From assembly GCF_009183815.1 (NCBI RefSeq), contig NZ_WEHX01000003.1, positions 25,591-89,590 on the forward strand: a stretch of DNA of 64,000 bases, given 5' to 3'. Every line of letters begins with the position of its first letter. Position 1 is the stretch's first letter. This DNA is from Sutterella seckii (GTDB taxonomy: Bacteria; Pseudomonadota; Gammaproteobacteria; Burkholderiales; Burkholderiaceae_F). The notes beneath the pieces were generated by a model. It did no database searches. It was given only the letters and a program-made list of their open reading frames with translations, and was not told the origin of the DNA. The translations under genes and the position numbers were made by a program. Below, piece after piece: positions 15,522-24,487 of this stretch.

Positions 15522-18329
15522 TTAACGGGCCTGCGCCTCAACGGCTGTCGCCATGCGGTCGAGCTTCGGCTTCGCGCGCATCATGCGCATGCCGTTCGCC
15601 ACCACGATGAGGCAGGTGCCCGTATCGGCAAAGACAGCCATCCACATCGTCGCCATGCCGCAGAGTGCAAGGATCGTGAAGATCACCTTGATGCCGAGCG
15701 CGAAGGCGATGTTCTGAACGAGCACCGAATGCGTCATCCGCGAGAGTCTGACGAGCGTTGCAACCGACGAGATCCGGTCATCCATCACGGCGATGTCGGC
15801 CGCCTCAATGGCGCTGTCGGTGCCGCGAACGCCCATCGCAATGCCGATGTCGGCCTGAGCAAGCGCAGGCGCATCATTGATGCCGTCGCCCACCATTGCC
15901 GTGAGGCCCGTCTTCTGAAGCTCGCGGATCCGCGAGAGCTTCGCTTCAGGAAGGAGGTCCGAAGAGACGTTCTCAAGACCAAGTTCGCCCGCAAGCGCTC
16001 TCGCCGCGCGTTCGTTGTCGCCCGTGAGCAGCCAGGGCGTCACGCCTTCAGCAGCAAGCTGTCTCAGGCCCACGCGGGTATCTTCCTTGATTTCGTCGGC
16101 AAGCTCAAAGACAGCGAGGACGCCGAAGGCATCAGCGAGCGCCACGCTCGAGCGTCCGCTTTCCATGGCTTCATGGAAGGCCTTTTCGACTTCATCGGTC
16201 GAGAGGCCGGCCTTTTGAACGGAAGCGAAGTTGAGGAGCGAGAGCATGCCGCTTCCGACGCGGCCCCTGACGCCCGCACCGGGAAGCGCCGTGAATTCCT
16301 TCACCTCATGGAGCTTCACGCCTTCCTTTCTCACCTCTTCAACAATGGCGACCGAAAGCGGGTGCTTGTTCATGGCGCCGAGGCTTGCGGCGAGTTCAAG
16401 CGCTTTTTCGCGGGTCGTGCCGGAGAAGAGTTCGATTTTCTCAACCTGGGGCTCGCCCTTCGTGAGCGTGCCCGTTTTGTCGAGGCCGACGTTCTTCAAT
16501 TTCCTTGCTTCCTCAAGGAAGAGCCCGCCCTTGATGAGAAGGCCGCAGCGGGTGGCCGTGGCGAGCGCCGAGACGATCGTCACGGGGGTTGAAATCACGA
16601 GGGCGCACGGGCAGGCGATGACGAGAAGGCAGAGGGCCTTGTAGAGCCAGCCAAGCCAGTCGCCGACGAAAAGCGGCGGGAGGATGGCGACCGCAAGGGC
16701 AAAGACGAAAACAAGGGGCGTGTAGACCGCGGCGAAGCGGTCGACGAAGCGCTGCACGGGGGATTTCGAGGCCTGAGCATTCTCAACCGACTCAATGATC
16801 CGCGCCGTAAGGCTCTGCGAGGCAGGCGCCGTCACGGTGATGACGATGGTCGAAGAGAGGTTCACCGTGCCCGCCCAGACCGTAGCGCCCGGGCCTTTTT
16901 CGGCCGGCATCGATTCGCCCGTCACCATGGACTGGTCGAACGTGGAGGAACCCTCGATGATTTTGCCGTCAAGCGGCACGCGGTCGCCCGGGGCAATGCG
17001 CACCTCAGCGCCGGGGCCCACTTCCTCAACGCGCATTTCCACGTACGAGCCGTTTTCCTGACGAACGAGCGCTTTTTCAGGCGCCACGCTCATCAGGTCG
17101 CGGATGGAGCGGCGGGCCTTCGCCATCGAGAGCTGCTCGATCGCTTCAGAAATCTCGAAGAGAACGAGGACCATTGCCGCTTCAGGCCAGGCGCCGATCA
17201 GGACGCCCCCGGTGACGGCCACCGCCATCAGCGTATTCATGTTGAGGGTGCCCTTCATTGCGGACTGAATGCCCTTTCTGAAGGTGGTGAGGCCGACCAA
17301 CGCAATCGCAATGACGGCGAGGACGAGGGTCGCGCCGGAGACGATGGCTTCCGGGAGGTGAATGACGCCCCAGTCGGCGGCAATTTCAAAGAATTCGCAG
17401 CCGATTGCAATGGCGAGCGCAAGGAAGTAGCGCTTCCAGGGCGTTTTGTCCTCGAAGTCCGCTTCGCGCCGACGCTGAACCATCACGGTCGATTCGTAGC
17501 CCGCCGCTTCAATCGCCTTTTTCGCGGCGTCGGCGAGGGCAGACGGAACCGCAATCGTGCGGTTCATGATGTTGAGCTCGTACCCGGAGATGCCGGCTTT
17601 TCTGAATTCGCGCTCGATTTCGCCCGCCTCGACGGGGCAGTCCATCTCGGGCACCGAAAGGAGCGTCTTCGGGCCGCTTACCTTCATGTCGTCGAGGCGC
17701 GAGGATTCAAAGCCCGCGGCCTTGATGGCGCTCTCCGCCTTTTCGAGGTCGGCGGCCTTCACCGTCACCGTCCGGTTCATGACGTCGAAGGAGTAGTCTG
17801 AGAGGCCCGCCTTCTTGAATTCCCGGTCGATTTCGCCTTCCTCAACCGGGCAGTCCATTTCCGGAACGGAAAGACGGACGTTCCCGGAGGGCGCCGCCTC
17901 GGCGCCGAGGTCGGGTTCGTAGCCCGCAGCCTTCACGGCTTCGATCGACTTGAGAACGATCTCATGGTCGGCAGGGAGAATGAGCTCGCGGTTCATGATG
18001 TCGAAGGCGTAGCCCTCGAGCCCGGCTTTCTTGAGTTCGCGCTCGATTTCGCCCGCTTCAACGGGGCAGTCCATTTCCGGAATGCGGATGCGGACCGTTT
18101 CGGTCACGACTTCGTCAATGCGCTTGAAGGCGAGGCCGAGCTTTTCGGCCGTCTGGAGGACGGCGGCTTCATCGAGTTTTGCATTCTCGGGGAAGAGAAT
18201 GCGCACCGTGCGGGCGCCGTAGTCGGGGATGAGGCGGAACCGCTCATCGGCCTTCAGGACCGCCGCTTCAAAGGGCGAGAATTCAGCCGGACAGCACATG
18301 TCCGGGAAATTGAGCGTCAGAGTCTTCAT
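15522..18329 (-). CDS. zntA: P1B-type heavy-metal exporting ATPase (Zn/Cd/Pb type) with four N-terminal HMA-like repeats
   Basis: 935 residues, longer than E. coli ZntA (732) because of the N-terminus. There are four HMA-like ferredoxin folds in the first 285 residues: a first with MCCPAE, then three near-identical units each starting PEMDCPVE and containing an IMNR or VMNR strand. Each MDCP unit keeps one cysteine instead of CxxC. The catalytic part has the membrane metal site CPCALVIST, phosphorylation motif DKTGTLTKG (near residue 615) and hinge GDGINDAP. CPC followed by ALVIST points to divalent Zn/Cd/Pb export across the inner membrane. The divergent CadR-type gene and a 19-bp-spacer promoter indicate metal-induced expression. 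Confidence 0.95.
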   Translation of the reverse strand: MKTLTLNFPDMCCPAEFSPFEAAVLKADERFRLIPDYGARTVRILFPENAKLDEAAVLQTAEKLGLAFKRIDEVVTETVRIRIPEMDCPVEAGEIERELKKAGLEGYAFDIMNRELILPADHEIVLKSIEAVKAAGYEPDLGAEAAPSGNVRLSVPEMDCPVEEGEIDREFKKAGLSDYSFDVMNRTVTVKAADLEKAESAIKAAGFESSRLDDMKVSGPKTLLSVPEMDCPVEAGEIEREFRKAGISGYELNIMNRTIAVPSALADAAKKAIEAAGYESTVMVQRRREADFEDKTPWKRYFLALAIAIGCEFFEIAADWGVIHLPEAIVSGATLVLAVIAIALVGLTTFRKGIQSAMKGTLNMNTLMAVAVTGGVLIGAWPEAAMVLVLFEISEAIEQLSMAKARRSIRDLMSVAPEKALVRQENGSYVEMRVEEVGPGAEVRIAPGDRVPLDGKIIEGSSTFDQSMVTGESMPAEKGPGATVWAGTVNLSSTIVITVTAPASQSLTARIIESVENAQASKSPVQRFVDRFAAVYTPLVFVFALAVAILPPLFVGDWLGWLYKALCLLVIACPCALVISTPVTIVSALATATRCGLLIKGGLFLEEARKLKNVGLDKTGTLTKGEPQVEKIELFSGTTREKALELAASLGAMNKHPLSVAIVEEVRKEGVKLHEVKEFTALPGAGVRGRVGSGMLSLLNFASVQKAGLSTDEVEKAFHEAMESGRSSVALADAFGVLAVFELADEIKEDTRVGLRQLAAEGVTPWLLTGDNERAARALAGELGLENVSSDLLPEAKLSRIRELQKTGLTAMVGDGINDAPALAQADIGIAMGVRGTDSAIEAADIAVMDDRISSVATLVRLSRMTHSVLVQNIAFALGIKVIFTILALCGMATMWMAVFADTGTCLIVVANGMRMMRAKPKLDRMATAVEAQAR

Positions 18330-18399
18330 TGTTCTTTTATCTCTGTATCAGGTGTTGCGCGCGAATGACTGCACGCATCGAAAAATTCCGATGCATGTC

Positions 18400-18430
18400 A
18401 TTTGACACTCTGAAGCCGTTACAATGTCAA
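18400..18430 (-). promoter_or_regulatory. MerR-family-controlled promoter of the metal ATPase
   Basis: On the minus strand TTGACA (18430-18425), a 19-bp spacer, then TCAAAT (18405-18400). The over-long spacer holds an imperfect dyad, GACATTGTAA / TTCAGAGTGTC, the arrangement used by MerR, ZntR and CadR activators, which untwist the spacer when metal-bound. Confidence 0.75.
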
Positions 18431-18571
18431 GCGCCGTTTTCCCCGTCTGCAAAAAACAACCAGACAATCCGGCCAGAAGCTGCCGCCATCCCGATAGGGC
18501 GGCCTGACGATTCGAGCCCAATCATTCAATTCTCTCGCATCGCCTGAAGGGCGGTGCCAAAGGCACGAGGA

Positions 18572-19081
18572 ATGCGCATTCGAGATCTCTCGCAGCTCAC
18601 CGGCAATACTCCGGAAACCATTCGCTACTACGAAAAAATCGGACTTCTTCCGCCTCCGGTCCGGGAGGCCAATAATTACCGTCAGTACGGCGCGATTCAC
18701 GTCAACCGCCTCGACTTCATCCGTCACTGCCGCAATCTTGATATCGGACTTTCGGAAATCCGGGCGCTTCTCGGCGCGCTCGATTCCGGCTGCCCCGAGG
18801 GGGCTGATCTGGCTCACCGGCTGATTCATCAGCACCTGAAGCAGGTCGATGAGCGCATTGCGGATCTGCAGGAGCTCCGCGGGCATCTGATGGATCTCGA
18901 GGCGCACTGCAGAGGCGTTCACGACGGGAAGGAGCCCTGCGGCATACTTCGCGAACTCAATGCCCCGGGGCAGTCCGCACCTGTTCTGAAGGATCCGGCG
19001 AATGCCGAGGAAGTGCTCCGCGCCGTGGCGGAAGCGCAGCGCCGCGCAGACGAGCGCGCGAGGGAACTCAATAAATCCTGA
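18572..19081 (+). CDS. cadR: MerR-family metal-responsive regulator (CadR/PbrR type)
   Basis: 169 residues from ATG 18572 (MRIRDLSQLTGNTPETIRYY), the normal MerR N-terminus; a GTG 18 bases upstream is in frame but less family-like. A winged-helix domain is followed by a long dimerisation helix. Metal ligands expected for the Cd/Pb branch are present: a Cys in DSGCPEG at the start of the helix, and two in AHCRGVHDGKEPC near the C-terminal end. It diverges from the P-type ATPase gene and faces the MerR-type promoter. It probably senses Cd(II), Pb(II) or Zn(II) and activates the exporter. Confidence 0.92.
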   Translation: MRIRDLSQLTGNTPETIRYYEKIGLLPPPVREANNYRQYGAIHVNRLDFIRHCRNLDIGLSEIRALLGALDSGCPEGADLAHRLIHQHLKQVDERIADLQELRGHLMDLEAHCRGVHDGKEPCGILRELNAPGQSAPVLKDPANAEEVLRAVAEAQRRADERARELNKS

Positions 19082-19089
19082 ATTTCATC

Positions 19090-19659
19090 ATGATCGAAAC
19101 CACAACCATTCATTTCACCGGCATGGGGCTTCTGCTCGCCGCCATTGCTCCCTGCCTGATAGCCTTCTTTCTCTGGCTCGTCGGCCGCTCGGTTCCGCCG
19201 GCGGTCGCCGGAGAAGGCATCCGCGCGGGCATCGGGGGGCTTCTTCTCGTGGTCCTCTTAATTCTGTCGGCCAAGGCTGCGGTTTCGCTCTTCGACCTCG
19301 GGCGCCAGGCCGGGGAGGCCGCGCGCGTGATCAGCATGGACGCGCAGTACGCGTGGCCTGCCATTAAAAGCACGCTTCCGGCTGTCATCAATGCCGTGAG
19401 CATCATCCTCGCGCTCGTGCTTCTCACGCTCGGGCGCACCCCGGGGACCTTCTGGACGGCGCTCATCGCCATCTGGGTGGCGGGTCCCGCGGACGATCTT
19501 CTGAAGATGCTGATTCTCGGGATTCCCTTCAACTTCACGCAGGGGCTCGCCGGCATTTCGTTCTTCACGATTCTCGTGACGGTCTACCTTCTCTTTTCGG
19601 TGAGAAGCGCCTATACGTATGGGATCGGAAGCGCCAGGCGCTTCAGAACCCTGCGGTGA
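19090..19659 (+). CDS. Hypothetical multi-spanning membrane protein
   Basis: 189 residues with about four or five hydrophobic segments (near 10-30, 45-62, 90-112, 118-135, 150-172). No family recognised. It begins 8 bases after the CadR-type gene stop on the same strand, so it is probably co-transcribed with it; that suggests, without proof, a role linked to metal stress. A terminator follows at 19745. Confidence 0.75.
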   Translation: MIETTTIHFTGMGLLLAAIAPCLIAFFLWLVGRSVPPAVAGEGIRAGIGGLLLVVLLILSAKAAVSLFDLGRQAGEAARVISMDAQYAWPAIKSTLPAVINAVSIILALVLLTLGRTPGTFWTALIAIWVAGPADDLLKMLILGIPFNFTQGLAGISFFTILVTVYLLFSVRSAYTYGIGSARRFRTLR

Positions 19660-19744
19660 GAAAGAAGCGGCTTCTCCCGGAAGCAAGCCGCAGCGCGTCC
19701 TCTGCGGCAACTAAAATATTCTTTTTCTGCTTTGGGCGCAGTCC

Positions 19745-19775
19745 GGAGGCTCCTCGATGAGCCTCCTCATTTTTT
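19745..19775 (+). terminator. Terminator between the membrane protein gene and iadA
   Basis: Perfect 8-bp stem GGAGGCTC / GAGCCTCC, 6-base loop, then TCATTTTTT. It ends 13 bases before the iadA start, so it may also act as an attenuator in the iadA leader. Confidence 0.75.
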
Positions 19776-19788
19776 CGGAGACCCCACA

Positions 19789-20937
19789 ATGAGCATTGCA
19801 ACTCTCATCCGCAACGCGGATCTTTACGCTCCTGAACATGTCGGCCATCGCGACATTCTTGTTGCCGGGGGAAAAATCATCGCCGTCGATGACCGCCTCG
19901 ACCCGAACATTCCCGGCATGGAAACGATTGACGCTGCCGGACGCGCCGTAACGCCGGGTCTCATCGACCAGCACATCCACGTTACCGGCGGCGGCGGCGA
20001 AGGCGGCTGGGCGAGCCGCTGCCCGGAACTCAACTTCTCCTCCCTCGTGAAGGGCGGCGTTACGAGCTTCTTGGGCGTCTCGGGCACCGACAGCATGTCG
20101 CGCTCGATCGAGAATCTCCTTGCCAAGGTGCGCGGCCTCACGGTCGAAGGCGCTTCGGGCTGGATGTGGACGAGCAACTACGCCTATCCCGCGACGACGA
20201 TCACGGGAAGCGCGAAGATGGACATCTTCACGATTCCGGAATGCCTCGGCGTCAAGATCGCCCTGGGCGACCACCGCGCGTCCTTCCCGACGCCTGATGA
20301 GGTGCTCAAGCTCCTCGCGGAAATCCGCGTGGCCGGCATGCTGACCGGGAAGACCGGGTTCCTTCATATTCACTGCGGCGACTGGGGCGACGACATCTTC
20401 GATCCGATCGAATACGCGATCAAGCGCGGCATTCCCGCCAAGCACATGCGTCCCACGCACGTCGCGCGCCATCCGCACGTCTTCGACCGCGCCTGCGCCT
20501 TTGCGCGTGCGGGCGGCTACATCGACATCACGACGGGCGGCGGCTGCTACCAGGGAACGGCGGCCGATGCGCTCTTCGCCGCACTCGAAAAGGATGTGCC
20601 GCTTGAGCGGATCACCTTCTCGTCGGACGGCCAGGGCTCGATGCCGCGCTTCAACGAAGCGGGCGAAATGGTGGGCTTCGGTGTCGGGTCGATCAACTGC
20701 GACCTCGAGGCTATTCGCCTCCTCGCCGACAAGCTCGGACTCGAAAAGGCCCTGAAGCCCATGACGACCACGATCGCCAATGCTCTGGGCCTCAAGGGCA
20801 AGGGCCGCGTCGAGGTCGGCGCCGATGCCGATCTCCTTATCTTCGGCAAGGAGCTCTCGCTCGAGGAAGTCTTCATGAAGGGCCGTCAGGTCATGGCGGC
20901 AGGCAGGGTCGTCGTGAAGGGCGCCTTCGAGGAATAA
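19789..20937 (+). CDS. iadA: Beta-aspartyl (isoaspartyl) dipeptidase
   Basis: 382 residues from MSIATLIRNA, preceded by GGAG 8 bases upstream; the open frame upstream of this ATG runs through the terminator hairpin. Strong full-length resemblance to E. coli IadA: LIDQHIHVTGGGGEGG, GVTSFLGVSGTDS, ITGS, PTHVARHP, ITFSSDGQGS, GKGRVEVGADADLL. The enzyme is a binuclear-zinc amidohydrolase that splits beta-aspartyl dipeptides left from damaged proteins. Cytoplasmic. Single gene between two terminators. Confidence 0.95.
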   Translation: MSIATLIRNADLYAPEHVGHRDILVAGGKIIAVDDRLDPNIPGMETIDAAGRAVTPGLIDQHIHVTGGGGEGGWASRCPELNFSSLVKGGVTSFLGVSGTDSMSRSIENLLAKVRGLTVEGASGWMWTSNYAYPATTITGSAKMDIFTIPECLGVKIALGDHRASFPTPDEVLKLLAEIRVAGMLTGKTGFLHIHCGDWGDDIFDPIEYAIKRGIPAKHMRPTHVARHPHVFDRACAFARAGGYIDITTGGGCYQGTAADALFAALEKDVPLERITFSSDGQGSMPRFNEAGEMVGFGVGSINCDLEAIRLLADKLGLEKALKPMTTTIANALGLKGKGRVEVGADADLLIFGKELSLEEVFMKGRQVMAAGRVVVKGAFEE

Positions 20938-20985
20938 GCCTTCCAAAGCCTGAAGCGCCGCCGGCTCTGAGGCGGCGCATTGCAG

Positions 20986-21014
20986 AAAAAGGCCGGGCAT
21001 GTCCCGGCCTTTTT
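20986..21014 (+). terminator. Terminator of iadA
   Basis: AAAAAGGCCGGG-CATGT-CCCGGCCTTTTT, symmetrical with T-runs both ways. Confidence 0.9.
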
Positions 21015-21214
21015 GCAGCCGGGAACTTCCCTCAAAACCCTGACGAAACCTTTGACTGCCGTTTCAGGATGGGCTTGTAGACGATTGTCCTTAGGTAAAA
21101 TCATCGTTACTAAATGTAAATATTGTTGTAAACCCTAAAGGCTCTCCTTCAGAATTCGCGGACCTTTCGGGAGAAGACTCTCCCGATTCGAAAACCATCA
21201 AAGGAAAAATATCA

Positions 21215-21382
21215 ATGGAGTTTCTTCAGCTCTTGATGCTTTTCGTTGCCGTGATGCTGATTTGGTTCAGACCCGCCAATGAAAAGCTTGCCTGGTGCCT
21301 CACCATCGTCGCGTGGTTCTCCGTCGTCTTCATGTACGTCGGCCACGTTTCCACCGCCATCCTCGGCAACATAAATCTTTAA
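21215..21382 (+). CDS. dba: Dba-like small membrane protein, partner of DsbI
   Basis: 55 residues, MEFLQLLMLFVAVMLIWF at the start, with two hydrophobic segments (about 3-19 and 26-50) joined by a short loop RPANEKL. AAAGGAAAA lies ahead of the ATG. It ends 15 bases before the dsbI start. In Campylobacter and Helicobacter a protein of this size, Dba, is encoded directly upstream of dsbI and is translationally linked to it. The assignment rests on size, topology and position. Confidence 0.7.
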   Translation: MEFLQLLMLFVAVMLIWFRPANEKLAWCLTIVAWFSVVFMYVGHVSTAILGNINL

Positions 21383-21397
21383 TCGGAGAAAAACAGA

Positions 21398-22933
21398 ATG
21401 ACGGATTATTCGACTCCGATTACGGATAAGGACCTCGCCAAAGCCAAGACCTGGTACGACATCGTCTGCTGGGGCGGGCTTCTCATCGTCCTCCTGCCGG
21501 TTGGCATCGCAAACCTGATCCTCGGCTACCTGATGGGCGACTCGCCCTGCACGCTCTGCTGGGGGCAGCGCGAACAGATGGCCTTCATCGGCGTTGTGGC
21601 GCTCTTCATGGTGCGCTACGGCTTCAAGCCCAAGTATCTCGCCACGATGCTCGTCATGGCGGCCATGGGCCTCTACTCGTCCTTCCGCCATCTCGGCAAC
21701 CATGCGGCCCGTGACGTGGGCCAGGGCTTCGGCCTCGACATCTTCGGCATCCACACCCAGATGTGGGCTGAGATCGTCTTCTGGTGCGTCGTGATGCTCT
21801 TCGGCCTTGCCTGCTTCCTTGCCCCGCGCTTTGATGCGCTTATCGCGGAGCTTCGCGGCAAGTCCTGGCGTCCGATGACGGGCTTCATGAAGATCGCCTT
21901 CGGCATCGTGGGCTTCATCATCGCCTCGAACGCCTTCCAGGCCGCCTGGACCACGGGTCTTCCGCCCAACTGGGGGCAGGGCGATCCCTGGCGCTTCTCC
22001 TGGAATCCCAAGTACATCTACTGGTCCGACGCGAGCTGGCACGGCATGTGGGACGGCATCAACTTCCTCGGCCGCCGCGACGTGAAGGATCCGGACTTTG
22101 CCTACGCGCCCAATGCGGCGAAGCTCGGCATCACGTTCGAGCATGACGCGAAGAATGCGCCTCTGGAACTTACGGGAGAACTCAAGGTTGCGGGCGAAAA
22201 GGCCGTTCCCGGCATCACCGCGAAGCTCAATACCGTCGCCTTCATCCGCGGCGAGTACGTGGTTGCCTCGAAGTACGACTTCTGGTTCCTCAATCCCGAT
22301 CTCACGACCAAGTTCCATGCCGCCATGGATCCCTGGTTCTCGGCAAACGTCCTTGATCTGGTCGGCGTGACGCCTCTCAACGACGACGCCTATGTGCTCA
22401 TGGGCTCCAACAAGTCGATTCTGCGCATTCGCCAGAACCCGCAGGCCGACGACGTGAAGGGCTGGGCCAACTTTACGGCCGGCCGCGACCATGTTGAGGC
22501 TGTCGGCGGCTTTGGGCGCGCGCGCATCGGCACGGAACGCGCGAAGATGTTCTACATCCACTCGAGCGCGACGGACGGCCGCTACATCTATACGGCCACC
22601 GTTCCCGACAACAAGAACAAGAAGACCTTCGTGATCTCGAAGGCGCTTCAGTCCGACTGGGTGCTCTCGGGCGAATTCACGCCTGCCGCTCCGATGCTGA
22701 AGAAGGACCGTTCGCTCGGCGAACTCTACGTGACGGGCATGGTCTGGGAAGACGGCAAGCTCTATGCCGTTTCGAAGAACTGGAACGTTCTCATCACGAT
22801 CGACGTGGCTAACGAATCGGTTGAGTCCGTGCTGGGCCTCCCCGCCGGCCTTACCGACATCCGCGGCCTCGTGAAGAAGGGCGACACGTTTGAAGTGCTC
22901 GATGCGAACCGCATCGTGACGCTCACGAAGTAA
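21398..22933 (+). CDS. dsbI: DsbI: DsbB-like membrane thiol oxidase fused to a periplasmic beta-propeller
   Basis: 511 residues. The N-terminal 180 residues form a DsbB-like bundle with CTLC in the first periplasmic loop (after GDSP) and conserved WGQRE. A further membrane segment (about 168-186) leads to a periplasmic part of about 320 residues with repeated propeller-like strands (DAYVLMGSNKS, RYIYTATVPDN, GKLYAVSKNWN). DsbB-family proteins pass electrons from a periplasmic DsbA-type partner to quinone. Oddly, the second periplasmic loop and the whole propeller contain no cysteine, so the second disulfide of DsbB is missing. Co-operonic with the Dba-like gene. Confidence 0.9.
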   Translation: MTDYSTPITDKDLAKAKTWYDIVCWGGLLIVLLPVGIANLILGYLMGDSPCTLCWGQREQMAFIGVVALFMVRYGFKPKYLATMLVMAAMGLYSSFRHLGNHAARDVGQGFGLDIFGIHTQMWAEIVFWCVVMLFGLACFLAPRFDALIAELRGKSWRPMTGFMKIAFGIVGFIIASNAFQAAWTTGLPPNWGQGDPWRFSWNPKYIYWSDASWHGMWDGINFLGRRDVKDPDFAYAPNAAKLGITFEHDAKNAPLELTGELKVAGEKAVPGITAKLNTVAFIRGEYVVASKYDFWFLNPDLTTKFHAAMDPWFSANVLDLVGVTPLNDDAYVLMGSNKSILRIRQNPQADDVKGWANFTAGRDHVEAVGGFGRARIGTERAKMFYIHSSATDGRYIYTATVPDNKNKKTFVISKALQSDWVLSGEFTPAAPMLKKDRSLGELYVTGMVWEDGKLYAVSKNWNVLITIDVANESVESVLGLPAGLTDIRGLVKKGDTFEVLDANRIVTLTK

Positions 22934-22981
22934 GCCCGGGCTTTCAGCCCGCCCTGAGCGGCGCCGAAGGCTGTCGGCCAA

Positions 22982-23030
22982 AGCAAAGACCCGGAGATGT
23001 GCTTCTTTTGCGCATTCCGGGTCTTTTGCT
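22982..23030 (+). terminator. Terminator of the dba-dsbI operon
   Basis: AGCAAAGACCCGGA pairs with TCCGGGTCTTTTGCT across a 20-base loop, T-run inside the descending arm. Confidence 0.8.
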
Positions 23031-23082
23031 TACGGACCGCGCTCCTTCATAATTTAGGCATCACCCCGAAGGATCCGCGTCC

Positions 23083-24375
23083 ATGCAGAAGTCGTTATTC
23101 ATTGAAGCCGTCCGCAGTCATCGTCTCTTCGAAACCCTGCGCTCTCTCATGAGCTTTGCCGTGGCGCGCATGCGGGAAGCCCATCTTCAGGAGGTTGCCT
23201 CCTCGATGACGCTGACGACGCTTTTGTCGCTCGTGCCGCTCCTCGCGGTGTCGCTCGCCGTCTTTGCGGCCTTCCCGAGCTTCGCGGATACGCGAAAGGC
23301 GCTTGAGGACGCCGTTTTCAACAGCTTCCTGCCGATTCAGTACAGCGAAGTGATCATGAAGTACCTGAAGCTCTTCAGCGATCATGCTTCAGGGCTCGGG
23401 GCCTTTGGTCTTGCAGGCTTGTCCCTCACGGCGCTCCTCATGATCGACAAGTTCTTCGTGACGGTAAACCGGATCTTCAAGGTCCGCCGCATGCGCCCCT
23501 GGACGCAGCGCGCGATGATCTACTGGGCGCTCCTCACGCTCGGGCCCGTCGGCATTGCGCTTTCGATCACGCTCACAACTCAGGCGATCCGCATCGCTGC
23601 GGGCTCAACCGAGGTGAGCCTCCCCGGCTGGGTTTTCGTCTTCTTTCAGATCTTTCTCCAGACCTTTGCGTATGCGGTGCTCTTCAAGCTCGTTCCCAAC
23701 TGCAAGGTGCCTTTTGCGCATGCGCTGATCGGCGGGCTCTTCGTCGCGATCACGGGGCAGATCGTGAAGGAAGGGTTTGAGATCTACATCACTGCCGGCA
23801 CGCTTTCCTCGATCTACGGGGCCTTCGTGGCGTTCCCCGTCTTTCTCCTCTGGCTCTACATCGCCTGGATCCTTGTTTTCGCAGGCGCCGCGGTGACGGC
23901 CGCCATTCCGCAGCTCACCTCCGGGCGCTTTGCCGACACCTACATGCTCGGAAACGACTTCCTCACGGGCGTTGCGCTTCTGAAGGAACTCACGCTCGCG
24001 CGCGAGGCGGGACGCCCCATCGTGGCGGAAGAGGATCTTGCGCGGGCTGTCGACAGCTATCCTCAGGCGATCGAGCGCATCCTCATCCGGCTTTCCGAAT
24101 ACGACTACTGCGCGCCTATTCTCGAAAATGAAAGAAGGCATCTGACTGCCTGGGCGCTTCTCTGCGATCCGAAGGAAAAGACGCTTCGCGATGCGGTCTT
24201 CGCGCTCCTCGTGGATCCGAGAAACGGGCTCCTGCAGAGTGCGCGGGCGGACGGCAAGAAGCCTGCGGGGCCCCTTGCCGAGTGGTTCTCAACGTTTGAG
24301 GACGACTCCTTCATCGAGGAGACCCTTTCGGAACTCGCCCGCAGCGGCCGGGTGAAGGAACTTCCGAAGGCTTGA
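23083..24375 (+). CDS. YihY/BrkB-family integral membrane protein
   Basis: 430 residues. The first 290 form the YihY/UPF0761 domain with six membrane segments and typical stretches TLTTLLSLVPLLAVSLAVF, SSIYGAFVAFPVFLLWLYI and AWILVFAGAAVTA. A cytoplasmic tail of about 130 charged residues follows, as in other beta-proteobacterial members. The family was once miscalled RNase BN; its real role is unknown and may be envelope or transport related. Monocistronic after the dsbI terminator. Confidence 0.9.
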   Translation: MQKSLFIEAVRSHRLFETLRSLMSFAVARMREAHLQEVASSMTLTTLLSLVPLLAVSLAVFAAFPSFADTRKALEDAVFNSFLPIQYSEVIMKYLKLFSDHASGLGAFGLAGLSLTALLMIDKFFVTVNRIFKVRRMRPWTQRAMIYWALLTLGPVGIALSITLTTQAIRIAAGSTEVSLPGWVFVFFQIFLQTFAYAVLFKLVPNCKVPFAHALIGGLFVAITGQIVKEGFEIYITAGTLSSIYGAFVAFPVFLLWLYIAWILVFAGAAVTAAIPQLTSGRFADTYMLGNDFLTGVALLKELTLAREAGRPIVAEEDLARAVDSYPQAIERILIRLSEYDYCAPILENERRHLTAWALLCDPKEKTLRDAVFALLVDPRNGLLQSARADGKKPAGPLAEWFSTFEDDSFIEETLSELARSGRVKELPKA

Positions 24376-24487
24376 GCTTCGCTTAAGGATTGACGGCTAA
24401 AGTTCTTCTTTATAACGGACAGGAGTGCATGAGCTTTCAGTTTGCTCATGACTTCCCCCAAGCGCGAATATTCTTTGGAGACCCCTG

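Noticed and set aside
21212..22981. A 589-codon open frame antisense to dba and dsbI
   Set aside because: Histidine/arginine/glutamate-rich shadow translation of the DsbI gene, with no recognisable domain.
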